A DNA stretch of 64,000 nucleotides from Amycolatopsis bartoniae (GTDB lineage Bacteria; Actinomycetota; Actinomycetes; Mycobacteriales; Pseudonocardiaceae). The stretch spans positions 1 through 64,000 of the forward strand of contig NZ_JACHWH010000017.1 of the NCBI RefSeq assembly GCF_014191255.1. The letters run 5' to 3'. A program made the position numbers and the translations under genes. The notes under the pieces were generated by a model. That model saw only the letters and a program-made list of their open reading frames with translations, ran no database searches and had not been told where the DNA came from. This document shows, one piece after another, positions 13,961-23,200 of the stretch. How positions within the stretch are numbered: the stretch's first letter is position 1; each line of letters starts with the position of its first letter.

Positions 13961-13976
13961 TACGACAGAAGTCGTA
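13961..13976. promoter_or_regulatory. Second inverted repeat upstream of the ligJ promoter
   Basis: TACGAC-AGAA-GTCGTA, 6-bp perfect arms and a 4-base centre, sits 4 bases upstream of the operator-like palindrome. It could be an activator site for ligJ or belong to the divergent nuclease-like gene. Confidence 0.35.
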
Positions 13977-14021
13977 CGGCCACGGAGAGTGAGATCAGCC
14001 CCCTGGTGGGAGGCTTGGGAC

Positions 14022-14585
14022 GTGGAAGATGACCCGGTCGAGCGGTACACGCGGCTGTTGCGGACGTTGCCGAAGCCGCGGGAGCCGCCGATGGTGGGTG
14101 CGACGCTATTCGAGCTCGCCGCGCAGGAGTACCGGCTGAGCCGGCCCGGCGCGAGCCTGGTGGAGTTCGACCAGGCCGGTGCGACCTACCTGTTCGACCT
14201 CGCGAGCGAGGAGGACCAGGAAGAGCGCACGGTGGCCGCCTGGGCGGTTTCGCCGGCCGGAGCAAGGGCTCGCGACACTGCCTACCAGCGGATGTATCCG
14301 ATGCCGCCGACACCGGACGAGGCGCCGGTCGACCGGGGTCACCTGGTGCCGCACCGGTCGGGCGGGCTGTTCGGGCCGAACATCTTCCGGCAGGATCGCG
14401 CGCTGAACCGTGGCTGGTCGCCCGAGGGGCGGGCGTACCGCACCCTCGAACGTCTGGCCGCGGTACCCGGTGCGTTCTTCTTCGGCCGCCTGCTCTACGA
14501 CGACGAGACCTCCTATCCCACGCACATCGAACTGGTGGTGTTGCGCGGCGATGATCTCCGCGCGGCCCGGTTCCGGAACCGCTGA
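14022..14585 (+). CDS. Small protein with a DRGH nuclease-like motif
   Basis: A 187-residue soluble protein. Residues 104-107 read DRGH, followed by GPNIF (Asn120) and ALNRGW (Asn129). This arrangement recalls the DRGH-plus-Asn active site of beta-beta-alpha-metal (DNA/RNA non-specific) endonucleases, but the overall fold cannot be confirmed by eye. The GTG at 14022 is preferred because GGGAGG lies about 10 bases upstream; the open frame extends to an ATG at 13947, which falls inside the ligJ promoter palindrome. No signal peptide, secretion domain or immunity gene is evident. It is a monocistronic gene between the lig operon and bioY. Function is uncertain. Confidence 0.5.
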   Translation: MEDDPVERYTRLLRTLPKPREPPMVGATLFELAAQEYRLSRPGASLVEFDQAGATYLFDLASEEDQEERTVAAWAVSPAGARARDTAYQRMYPMPPTPDEAPVDRGHLVPHRSGGLFGPNIFRQDRALNRGWSPEGRAYRTLERLAAVPGAFFFGRLLYDDETSYPTHIELVVLRGDDLRAARFRNR

Positions 14586-14709
14586 CACACCTCCACCCAC
14601 CACCGCCGAGGTGAGCGGCGCCGCATCCGTCCGGGGGTGCCGCCTGGGAGAATGGTCGACCGGCAGGCGGGGCCGGCCCGCTTCCGTCGTTTCCGTCCCA
14701 GGAGAGCGA

Positions 14710-15315
14710 ATGTCCAGTCCCATCAGCGAGACCACGCCGCCGCGGGGTGGCCTGCTGCCGCGCGACCTCGCGCTCATCGCCCTGTTCGCGGCGCTCATCG
14801 CGGTGCTCGGGCTGCCCGGCAGCTTCGCCCTGTTCGGCGCCGCCGTGCCGATCACCGCGCAGAGCCTCGGCGTGATGCTCGCCGGCAGCGTCCTCGGCGC
14901 CCGGCGCGGCACGCTCGCCGTGCTGACGTTCCTCGTGCTCGTCGCCGCCGGGCTGCCGTTGCTCCCGGGCGGCCGCGGCGGCGTCGCGGTGTTCGCCGGG
15001 GCCTCCGCGGGCTACCTGGTCGGCTGGCTGCTCGGCGCGTTCGTCACGGGCTGGCTGGTCACGAAGGTGACCCGGCGGCGGAAACTGCCGTGGCTGATCG
15101 TGGCGAACGTGCTCGGCGGCATCGTGGCGATCTACCTCATCGGCATCCCGGTCACCGCGTGGCGCGTCGGCAGCGGCCTGGTCGCCACCGTCGTCTCGGC
15201 CGTGCAGTACCTGCCGGGCGACGCGATCAAGGTCGTCGTCAGCGCCCTGATCACCGCCGCCGTGTACCGGGCGTACCCGGTGCCGGAGGCGGGCAGGCGG
15301 CGGGGCGAGGAATGA
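14710..15315 (+). CDS. bioY: Biotin ECF transporter S component BioY
   Basis: A 201-residue hydrophobic protein with about six membrane helices, typical of BioY. Diagnostic stretches are ALFGAAVPITAQSLGVMLAG near the N-terminus and GRGGVAVFAGASAGYLVGWL in the middle. BioY is the biotin-binding membrane subunit of the energy-coupling-factor transporter. GGAGAG lies 3 bases upstream of the ATG. The stop overlaps the bioM start (ATGA). Imported biotin would serve biotin enzymes such as the large carboxylase encoded about 4.3 kb upstream, although the two are not co-transcribed. The 124 bases before the gene show no clear operator. Confidence 0.93.
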   Translation: MSSPISETTPPRGGLLPRDLALIALFAALIAVLGLPGSFALFGAAVPITAQSLGVMLAGSVLGARRGTLAVLTFLVLVAAGLPLLPGGRGGVAVFAGASAGYLVGWLLGAFVTGWLVTKVTRRRKLPWLIVANVLGGIVAIYLIGIPVTAWRVGSGLVATVVSAVQYLPGDAIKVVVSALITAAVYRAYPVPEAGRRRGEE

Positions 15316-16010
15316 TCACCGTCGCCGGTGTCTCCCACTCCTACGGCGACCGTCCCGTGCTGCACGAGATCGACCTGGAGCTGGGCGAGCACCGGATCGG
15401 CATCATCGGCGCCAACGGGTCCGGCAAGTCCACCCTGGCCCGGATGTTCAACGGGCTGGTGCTGCCGAAACGGGGCCGGGTGCTGGTCGACGGGCTGGAC
15501 ACGCGCAAGGACGGGCGCCGGGTCCGGCAGCGGGTCGGGTTCGTGTTCTCCGACGCCGACACGCAGATCATCATGCCCACGGTGGCCGAGGACGTCGCGA
15601 TCGGACTGTCCCGCCGGAACCTGCCGAAGGCCGAGATCGCCCGCCGCGTCGACGAGGTGCTGGCGCGTCACGGGCTCGCGGAGCACCGCGACCACCCGGC
15701 GCACCTGCTCTCCGGTGGCCAGAAGCAGATGCTCGCGCTCGCGTCGGTGCTGGTGACCGAGCCGGACATCCTGGTCTGCGACGAGCCCACCACGCTGCTG
15801 GACCTGCGCAACGTCCGCACCGTGGTGCGCGCGCTCGAAGCGCTGCCGCAGCAGGTCGTCCTGCTCACCCACCACCTGGAGATGCTGCACGGCTTCGACC
15901 GGGTGCTGGTGCTGGACGCGGGCCGGGTCGTCTTCGACGGCGCCCCGCGCCCGGCCATCGAGCACTACCAGGCCCTGCTGGACGACGAGCTCGCGGGCGA
16001 CGCGCGGTGA
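15312..16010 (+). CDS. bioM: Biotin ECF transporter ATPase BioM
   Basis: A 232-residue ABC ATPase of the CbiO/EcfA type. Walker A is GANGSGKST, the Q-loop region follows at VGFVFSDADTQIIMP, the signature is LLSGGQKQ, Walker B is ILVCDEPTT, and the switch histidine is in LLTHHLEML. It powers biotin uptake together with BioN and BioY. The start overlaps the bioY stop (ATGA) and the stop overlaps the bioN start (GTGA), so the three genes form one translationally coupled operon. Only one ATPase gene is present, as in other dedicated bioMNY loci. Confidence 0.93.
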   Translation: MITVAGVSHSYGDRPVLHEIDLELGEHRIGIIGANGSGKSTLARMFNGLVLPKRGRVLVDGLDTRKDGRRVRQRVGFVFSDADTQIIMPTVAEDVAIGLSRRNLPKAEIARRVDEVLARHGLAEHRDHPAHLLSGGQKQMLALASVLVTEPDILVCDEPTTLLDLRNVRTVVRALEALPQQVVLLTHHLEMLHGFDRVLVLDAGRVVFDGAPRPAIEHYQALLDDELAGDAR

Positions 16011-16624
16011 CCGTCGGCCTGTACCTGCCCGGCGGCTCCTGGCTGCACCGCACCCCGGCCGGCCCGAAACTGCTGGGGCTGCTGCTGGCGATCACGGGCG
16101 TGCTGCTGACCTCGGTGCCGGCCGGCATCGCCGCCGAGCTGGCGGTGACCGCGGCCCTGTACCCGGCGGCGCGCGTGCCGTGGCGGATCCTGTGGCAGCA
16201 CACCCGGGTGCTGCTGCCGTTCCTGGTGCTGGTCGCCGGGTTCCAGCTGCTGACCGCGGGCTGGGAACGCGCCGTGGTCATCGGCGGGCAGCTGCTGGTC
16301 TCGGTGCTGCTCGCCGGGCTCGTCACCGTCACCACCCGCGTGAGCGCCATGCTCGCGCTGTTCGAGAAGCTCGCCCGCCCGCTGGACCGGGTGGGGGTCA
16401 GCTCGCAGCGCATCGCGCTGACGCTGGCGCTGACGATGCGCTGCATCCCGATGGTCGCGCAGGCGTGGCAGGCGTCCAGCGACGCCTACCGCGCACGCGG
16501 CCTGCGCCGCGGCTCGTGGCGCGTGGTCGTCCCGGTGATCGTCCGCCTGCTGCGCTCGGCCGAGTCCCTCGGTGACGCGATCACCGCCCGCGGTGTCGAC
16601 GACGACGGGGTCCGGCGCGGGTGA
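16007..16624 (+). CDS. bioN: Biotin ECF transporter T component BioN
   Basis: A 205-residue membrane protein of the CbiQ/EcfT family. Helices are visible at KLLGLLLAITGVLLTSVP, in the IAAELAVTAALYPAARV region and at VVIGGQLLVSVLLAGLV. The coupling-helix motifs with alanine-arginine-glycine are present as DAYRARGLRR and DAITARGVD, which contact the ATPase. It is the transmembrane coupling subunit of the biotin transporter. The GTG start overlaps the bioM stop. A GC-only hairpin lies just after the stop. Confidence 0.92.
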   Translation: MTVGLYLPGGSWLHRTPAGPKLLGLLLAITGVLLTSVPAGIAAELAVTAALYPAARVPWRILWQHTRVLLPFLVLVAGFQLLTAGWERAVVIGGQLLVSVLLAGLVTVTTRVSAMLALFEKLARPLDRVGVSSQRIALTLALTMRCIPMVAQAWQASSDAYRARGLRRGSWRVVVPVIVRLLRSAESLGDAITARGVDDDGVRRG

Positions 16625-16630
16625 GCGGTG

Positions 16631-16653
16631 GCAGCGCGAGGTGCTCGCGCAGC
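16631..16653 (+). terminator. GC hairpin after bioN
   Basis: GCGCGAG-GTG-CTCGCGC, a perfect 7-bp GC-rich stem with a 3-base loop and a further GC/GC pair outside a mismatch, 6 bases after the bioN stop. There is no T-run, which is common for actinobacterial terminators. Confidence 0.5.
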
Positions 16654-17010
16654 GCCGGTGTTCACATCGTGGGACCTTTCCGGCGCGCCGTTCCGGAACT
16701 GTCCGGATTCGTTCACCGCAATTTCCGAATCGGCATCGCGGGTGCGCAAGAATAGTGCCTCTTTTCCGGTCTCGCCACTCGTCGTCCGATGGCTGGAATT
16801 GACCTCTGGCCAGCGGATTTCTCCTCGTTTCAATGCTTTCTGAACGCAAGGAAACACCGCCCCGGGTTTAGTCCTTTCGGCGGTATCGACGGCCGGTTCC
16901 GGCGGGCAACGTTAGGGCTCTCTTGGCGCGGATGAGTGCCCGGTGACCCGGGTGCCGTCGGTAAGTGAGCAATTCCCGTTGCAGGTCCAGCGAGTCTGGA
17001 AGGCTGATCC
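16654..17010 (+). promoter_or_regulatory. Intergenic region carrying the presumed promoter of the NRPS operon
   Basis: About 357 bases without a supportable gene, visibly less GC-rich than the flanks. It is the only sizeable gap upstream of the five-gene biosynthetic operon, so the promoter must lie here. I see a possible -35 TTGACC near 16798 but no convincing -10 at the right distance. The inverted repeat CCCGG-TGAC-CCGGG near 16938 may be regulatory. GGAAGG at 16998-17003 is the ribosome binding site for the next gene. Confidence 0.4.
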
Positions 17011-18369
17011 TTGTCCTCGTCAGCAACGGACTTTCGCCTTGCCGTACTGCCCGGAGGATGGGCTCGTGGCGAGAGCGAGAGCACCGATCACTGGCCCGAG
17101 TTCCTCCGGCAGGAACTCCTTTCGTTGATCCGGCGGTTCCCGGTCCCCGGTGCACAGCTGGCCGTGCGGCACCGCGGCACGCTCGTCGCCGCCGAAGCCG
17201 GGCTGGAGCACCACCCGCTCCGCCGGCCCATGCGCACCACCTCGACCGTTCCCGTCGGCTCCATCACCAAGGCCGTCACCGCGACGCTGGCCATGGTCCT
17301 CGTGGCCGAGGGCGACCTCGACCTGGACGCGCCGGTCGCGGACCTGGTCCCCGGACTGCGCGGCACCGCCGTGGGCGCGTCGGTGACCCCGCGCATGATG
17401 CTGCGGCACACCGGGGGACTCCCGTCGGACCCGGGCGAGCACTGCGCGCATCCCCGCGACCTGCTCGCCGAGCTGCGCCACGCGGTGCCGGTCTGCGCCC
17501 CCGGAACCGCGTTCTCCTACTCCAACGTCGGCTACGCGCTCCTCGGCATGATCGTCGAAGAGGTCACGGGCCTGTCGTGGCGGGAGGCCGTGGACGGCAT
17601 CGTGCTGCGCCCGCTGGGCGTGGACGCGGCGTTCGTCGGCGGTCCCGGCCCCGCGCCCACCGCGGCGGGGCACGCTGGCGTGCCAGGAGCCGGGCCGCGG
17701 GTCGTCGAGCAGGTGCTGCCGCCGGTGCTCGCCCCCGTGGGCGGGCTCGCGCTGAGCGCCCGCGACCTGGTCGCCTTCGGGGAGGCCCACCTGGGCAAAC
17801 CGGGGCTGCTCGACGTCGTCACGGCCGCGGAGATGCACACCGCGGGCGACGCCGAACCGTTCGGGCTCGCCGACGCGTGGGCGCTGGGACTGGCGTGCTT
17901 CCGCGGGTGGAACACCGAATGGCTCGGCCACGACGGCACCGCCGACGGCACCTCCTGCCACCTGCGCATCGACAAGACCGGCCAGACCGTCGTCGCGCTG
18001 ACCACCAACGCCGCCGGGGGCGCCGCGCTGTGGCGCGCGCTGCAGGCGGACCTGCGGAAGCTCGGCCTGCACCTGCCGGACTACCGGGCGCACGGCCAGC
18101 GCGCGCAGCGGGTTCCGGTGCCGGACGACTGCTTCGGCGCCTACCGCAACGGGGCACTGGAGTACGTCGTGGCACGCGGCGACGGCGAGGTGTGCCTCAC
18201 CGTCGACGGCGAAGTCCACCACGACCTCGTGCTCTACGACTGCGGCACGCTCTCCGTGCCCGACCCGGTCACCGGCAGGCACACCGACTGCGGCCGGATC
18301 GTCCGCGATCCCGGCACCGGCGAGGTGACGGCACTGCAGATCGGCGGCCGGCTGGCCCGGCGCGCCTGA
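17011..18369 (+). CDS. PBP-type thioesterase/peptide cyclase (SurE-like, stand-alone)
   Basis: A 452-residue serine hydrolase of the penicillin-binding-protein/class C beta-lactamase fold. The SxxK motif is SITK (Ser84, Lys87), the second motif is YSN (Tyr170, Asn172), and HDG (His307, Gly309) stands for the third. The last 90 residues look like the beta-rich lipocalin-type tail of this group. No signal peptide is present, so it acts in the cytosol. Length, motifs and place as first gene of an NRPS operon whose last module lacks a thioesterase match SurE, Ulm16, PenA and DsaJ. Those enzymes release peptides with a D C-terminal residue as head-to-tail macrocycles. The TTG start has GGAAGG 7 bases upstream. 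A generic beta-lactamase-like hydrolase is the alternative, but context argues against it. Confidence 0.82.
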   Translation: MSSSATDFRLAVLPGGWARGESESTDHWPEFLRQELLSLIRRFPVPGAQLAVRHRGTLVAAEAGLEHHPLRRPMRTTSTVPVGSITKAVTATLAMVLVAEGDLDLDAPVADLVPGLRGTAVGASVTPRMMLRHTGGLPSDPGEHCAHPRDLLAELRHAVPVCAPGTAFSYSNVGYALLGMIVEEVTGLSWREAVDGIVLRPLGVDAAFVGGPGPAPTAAGHAGVPGAGPRVVEQVLPPVLAPVGGLALSARDLVAFGEAHLGKPGLLDVVTAAEMHTAGDAEPFGLADAWALGLACFRGWNTEWLGHDGTADGTSCHLRIDKTGQTVVALTTNAAGGAALWRALQADLRKLGLHLPDYRAHGQRAQRVPVPDDCFGAYRNGALEYVVARGDGEVCLTVDGEVHHDLVLYDCGTLSVPDPVTGRHTDCGRIVRDPGTGEVTALQIGGRLARRA

Positions 18370-18452
18370 GCACTTCCCGCACGGACATCCCTTTCCGCTC
18401 GCTCGGCTGGGCGCGGCGGTCTCCGACGCGCGCCCGAAAGGTTCGACGACCC

Positions 18453-20238
18453 ATGACACTCCAGGACACCGACAGACGCCCGCGTCCGGCGGCGGGCGAA
18501 AGCCCCTCACTGGCGGACCTGTTCACCCGGCAGGCGGCACGGACCCCGCACGCCGTCGCGGTCACCGGGGACACCACGGCACTGACCTACCGGGAGCTGG
18601 ACCTGCGCGCCAACCGGCTCGCGCACCGGTTGCTGCGCCTCGGGGTGCGGCCCGAGGACCGGGTCGGGCTGCTACTGGCACGTTCGGCCGAGCTCGTCGT
18701 CGCCGAGCTGGCGATCGTCAAGGCCGGTGGCGGGTACGTCCCGCTCGACGACCGCGCACCCGCCGGGCGGCTGCGTCACCTGCTGGCCGAGGCCGGGGTC
18801 CGGGTGCTGGTCAGCGACCGGGACCTGGCGGTGCCGGACGTCACCCGGCTGACGGCGGGCGATCCCGTGGACGAGCCGTCGACGACACCCGCGGTGCCGA
18901 TCTTCGGTGACCAGCTGGCGTACGTGATGTACACGTCGGGCTCGACCGGGGCACCGAAGGGCGTCGCGGTGCGTCACCGCGATGTCGCCGCGCTGGCGAC
19001 GGACCCACGCTTCGCCGGGCCGGCGCACCGCCGCGTGCTGCTGCACTCGGCCACGGCGTTCGACGCCTCGACGTACGAGCTCTGGGTGCCGCTGCTGCGC
19101 GGCGGCACCGTGGTGGTCGCGCCACCGGGTGAGCTCGGGGTCGCCGAGCTGCGTGAGGTGATCCGGAACCACCACGTGACGGCGCTGTGGCTGACCGCGG
19201 GGCTGTTCCGGGTGGTCGCGCAGGAGGCGCCGGGCTGCTTCCGCGGCGCCGCGGAGGTCTGGACCGGGGGAGACGTCGTACCGCCCGCGGCCGTCCGCCG
19301 GGTGCTGGAGTACTGCCCCGGCCTGGCCGTCGTCGACGGCTACGGGCCAACCGAGACCACGACGTTCGCCAGCACGCACCGCGTCGAGTCGCTCGCGGAC
19401 GTGCCGGACCCGCTGCCGATCGGGCGGGAGCTGGCCGGGATGTGGGCGCACGTGCTCGACGCGGCGCTGGACCCGGTGCCCGACGGTGAGCCGGGGGAGC
19501 TGCACCTCGCGGGCGCCGGGCTCTCGCGCGGGTACTGGGGACGGCCCGGGCTGACCGCGGACCGGTTCGTCGCCGATCCGGCCGGCCCGGCCGGGGAACG
19601 CATGTACCGCACCGGGGATGTCGTGCGCCGCAATGCCGCGGGTGAGCTGGAGTTCCTCGGCCGCCTCGACGACCAGGTCAAGATCCGGGGTTTCCGCGTG
19701 GAGCCCGGGGAGGTCGAGGCGGTGCTGCGCCGGCACCCGCGGGTGTCCGACGCCGTGGTGGTGACGCGCGAGGACCAGCCGGGCGTCAAGCGGCTGGTGG
19801 CCTACGCGGTCACCGCGCTGAGCCCGGCGGAGCTGCGGGACCTGGCCACCGCCGCGCTGCCCGGCTACCTCGTGCCGTCGGCCTTCGTGGTCGTCAACCG
19901 GTTTCCCTTGAACGCCAACGGCAAGGTCGACCGGCACGCGCTGCCCCGGCCGCCGGAGGAACACGAGCACGTCGAACCACGCACGGAGACCGAACGGCGG
20001 ATCGCGGAGATCTGGGCCGGTGTGCTGGGCGTCGAGCGGGTGGGCGCCGAGGACGACTTCTTCCGTCTCGGCGGGGACTCCATCCTCGGCGTGCAGGCGC
20101 TTTTCCGGCTGCGCAAGGCTTTCGGCGCGGATCTTTCGCCCAGGACGGTGTTCGACGCGCCGACGCCCGCGAAGCTCGCCCGGGTGATCGACGGGGAGCC
20201 GGAAGCCCCTCCCGCGGCGCCGATCCCCCGGGCCTCCG
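18453..20238 (+). other. NRPS module 1: A1(Val)-T1
   Basis: Initiation module with no condensation domain. Positions aligned by eye to the PheA template give the ten-residue code DAYWWGGTFK, a known valine code. T1 carries LGGDSI (Ser543). There is no E domain, so L-Val should become the peptide N-terminus with a free amine. Confidence 0.85.
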
Positions 20239-23200
20239 AGACGACAGTGCCGCTTTCCCCGGCGCAGCAACGACTGTGGTTCCTCGACGAACTGTCCGGC
20301 CGCGCCGCCGCCGAGTACAACACCGGCGTCGGGCTGCGCCTCTCCGGCCCGCTCGACCTCGACCGTCTCGCCGGCGCGCTCGGCGAGCTCCAGGCGCGGC
20401 ACGACTCACTGCGGACCGTCTTCGACGTCGTTGACGGGCAGGCGGTGCAGCGCACCACCGGCACCCCACCGATTCTCCTGCGATCAGTGTCTGGAGTGGA
20501 CGATCTCGACGACGAGATCGCGCGGGAGCTGGCCCGCCCCTTCGAACTGCGGCGGGGACCACTGACCCGCGCGACGGTGTTCCAGGTGGACACCGAGGAA
20601 CACCTGCTCGTGGTGTGCCAGCACCACATCGTCACCGACGGCCGGTCGGTGGCCGTGCTCACCGGCGAGCTGATGGCCCTCTACGCCGGAGAAGACCTGC
20701 CCGCCCTTCCCCTGCGGTACACGGACTTCGCCGTCTGGCACCGCGAGCACACGGGGGACGCGGAACTGCGGCCGCACCTGGAGTACTGGCGGCAGAAGCT
20801 CGGCGGCCTCGAACCGCTCGCGCTGCCGACCGACCGCCCGCGACCGCCGCGGCGCACCACCGCCGGTGCGGTGCACCGGCACCGCCTGCCGGAACCGCTG
20901 CCCGGCAGGCTCACCGAACTCGGCCACCGGCACGGCGCCACGCTGTTCATGACACTGACGGCCGCGGTCGGCGTCCTGCTGGCGCGCCACGCCGGGCAGG
21001 ACGACATCGCGCTCGGCACGGCGGTTTCCGGGCGCGACCGGGCCGAGCTGGCGGACCTGACCGGCTTCTTCGTCAACACCGTCGTGCTGCGCTCGCGGAT
21101 ACCGGACGAGCAGCCGTTCGCCGGGTTCCTCGACGGTTTCCGGGAGACCGTGCTGGAGGCGTTCGCCCACGCCGCGGCGCCGTTCGACCGCGTTGTCGAC
21201 GCGGTGCGGCCGCCACGCGACCCGTCCCGCACGCCGCTGGTCCAGGCCGTCGTCGTACTGCAGAACCCGTTGGTGCGCCCGCGGGAGGCCGCCGGGCTGC
21301 GGGTGTCCGAACAGGACCTGCCGCGCCCGTCCGCCCGGTTCGACCTGGTGGTGGAGTTCTGGCCGCGGGAGGGCACCTTCGAGGTCGCCGTCGAGTACAA
21401 CACCGACCTGTTCGACGTGACCACCGTCGAACGCCTTACGCGGCAGCTCGAAGTGCTGCTCACCGGCATCGCCGACGACCCCGCGACGAGCCTCGGCGAC
21501 CTGCCGCTGCTCACCGCGGAGGACCGGCGTTTCGTGCTTCAGGAAAGCGCTTCCAGCATCCGTCCGAACGCGACAGTTCCCGCGCGCTTCGCCGAACAGG
21601 CCGCCCGCACTCCCGACGCCACCGCCGTGCGTTGCGGCGATACCACGCTGACCTACCGCGAACTGCGGGCCCGGGCCGCCGGACTCGCGGCCCGGCTGCT
21701 CGCGCTCGGCGTGCGGCCCGAGGACCGGGTCGGGATCCTGATGGACCGCTCCCCGGACCTGGTCGTCGCCGTGCTCGCGGTGCTGTGGGCCGGTGCGGCC
21801 TACCTGCCCCTGGACCTGCGGGCCCCGGCCGGGCGGATGCGGCGCCTGCTGACGGGCTCGACGTTGTTGCTCACCGACGCGCGCTGGCAGACCGTGGCGG
21901 AGGACGTGCATCCGAACGCGGTGGTGGTGACGGACTTCGCCGCAGAGGCGCCGCCGGTGCGCCTCGATCCGGAGAACCTGGCGTACGTCGAGTACACCTC
22001 CGGCTCCACGGGCGAGCCGAAGGGCGTCGCCGTCCAGCACAGTGACGTCGTCGCACTGGCGTCGGACAGCCGTTTCGAGGGACACCGGCGGGTGCTGCTG
22101 CACAGCCCGCTGGCCTTCGACGCGTCCACCTACGAGCTGTGGGTGCCGCTGCTCAACGGCGGCGAGGTGGTCGTCGCCCCGCCCGGGGACCTCGACCCCG
22201 ACCGGCTGCGCGAGCTGATCACCCGGCACGGCGTGACCTCGCTCTGGCTCACCGCGGGCCTGTTCCGGCTGGTGGCGCAGGAGGCGCCCGAATGCTTGGC
22301 GGGGGTCCGGGAGGTCTGGACCGGGGGCGACGTGGTGCCGGCCGCCGCGGTGCGCCGGGTCCTCGACCGCTGTCCCGGGCTGGTGGTGGTCGACGGCTAC
22401 GGGCCGACCGAGACCACGACGTTCGCGACCTGCCACCGGATGGCGGCCGAGGTGCCGGAGAACGTGCCCATCGGCACGCCGCTCGACGGGATGCGCGCCT
22501 TCGTCCTGGACGCCCGGCTGCGGCCGGTGCCGCCGGGCGCGGTGGGGGAGCTGTACCTGGCGGGCGCGGGCCTCGCGCGCGGCTACTGGGACCGTCCCGG
22601 CGCCACGGCCGAACGGTTCCTGGCGAACCCGTTCGGCGAAGGCCGCATGTACCGGACCGGGGATCTCGTGCGGTGGCGTTCCGGCGGCACGCTCGAGTTC
22701 GCCGGCCGCGCCGACGACCAGGTCAAGATCCGCGGTTTCCGCGTGGAACCGGCCGAGGTCGAGGCCGCGCTCACCGCGCACCCCGCGGTGGCCGAGGCCG
22801 TCGTGCTGGCCCGCACGGACTCCGGGCACAAGCGGCTGGTGGCCTACGTCGTCGCGGAACCGGGCGCGGTGGCCGACCCGGCCGCGCTCCGGGCGTCGCT
22901 GGCCGGGGTGCTGCCCGACTACCTCGTGCCCGCGGCGGTCATCGTGCTGCCGTCTTTGCCGTTGAGCGCCAACGGAAAGGTCGACCGGCATGCGCTGCCG
23001 CAACCGCGGTTCGACGCCCCGGCCCGCCGGACGGCCCCGCGCACCGACGCCGAACGCGTGCTCGCCGGGATCTGGGCGGACGTGCTGGGCCTGCCCGGGG
23101 TCGGGGCCGAGGACAACTTCTTCGAGCTCGGCGGCGACTCGATCCTCAGCATCCAGGTCGCCGCCCGCGCCCGCCGCGCCGGGCTGGATCTCAGCACCGG

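Noticed and set aside
17011-18369. Resistance beta-lactamase
   Set aside because: No signal peptide, C-terminal beta-rich tail, operon with an NRPS lacking a thioesterase; the PBP-type cyclase reading fits better.
16965-18452. In-frame extension of the first NRPS back to an ATG at 16965
   Set aside because: This stretch overlaps the PBP-type cyclase gene in another frame, is low-complexity Arg/Ala/Gly-rich and has no NRPS homology; the ATG at 18453 has a ribosome binding site and starts just before A1.
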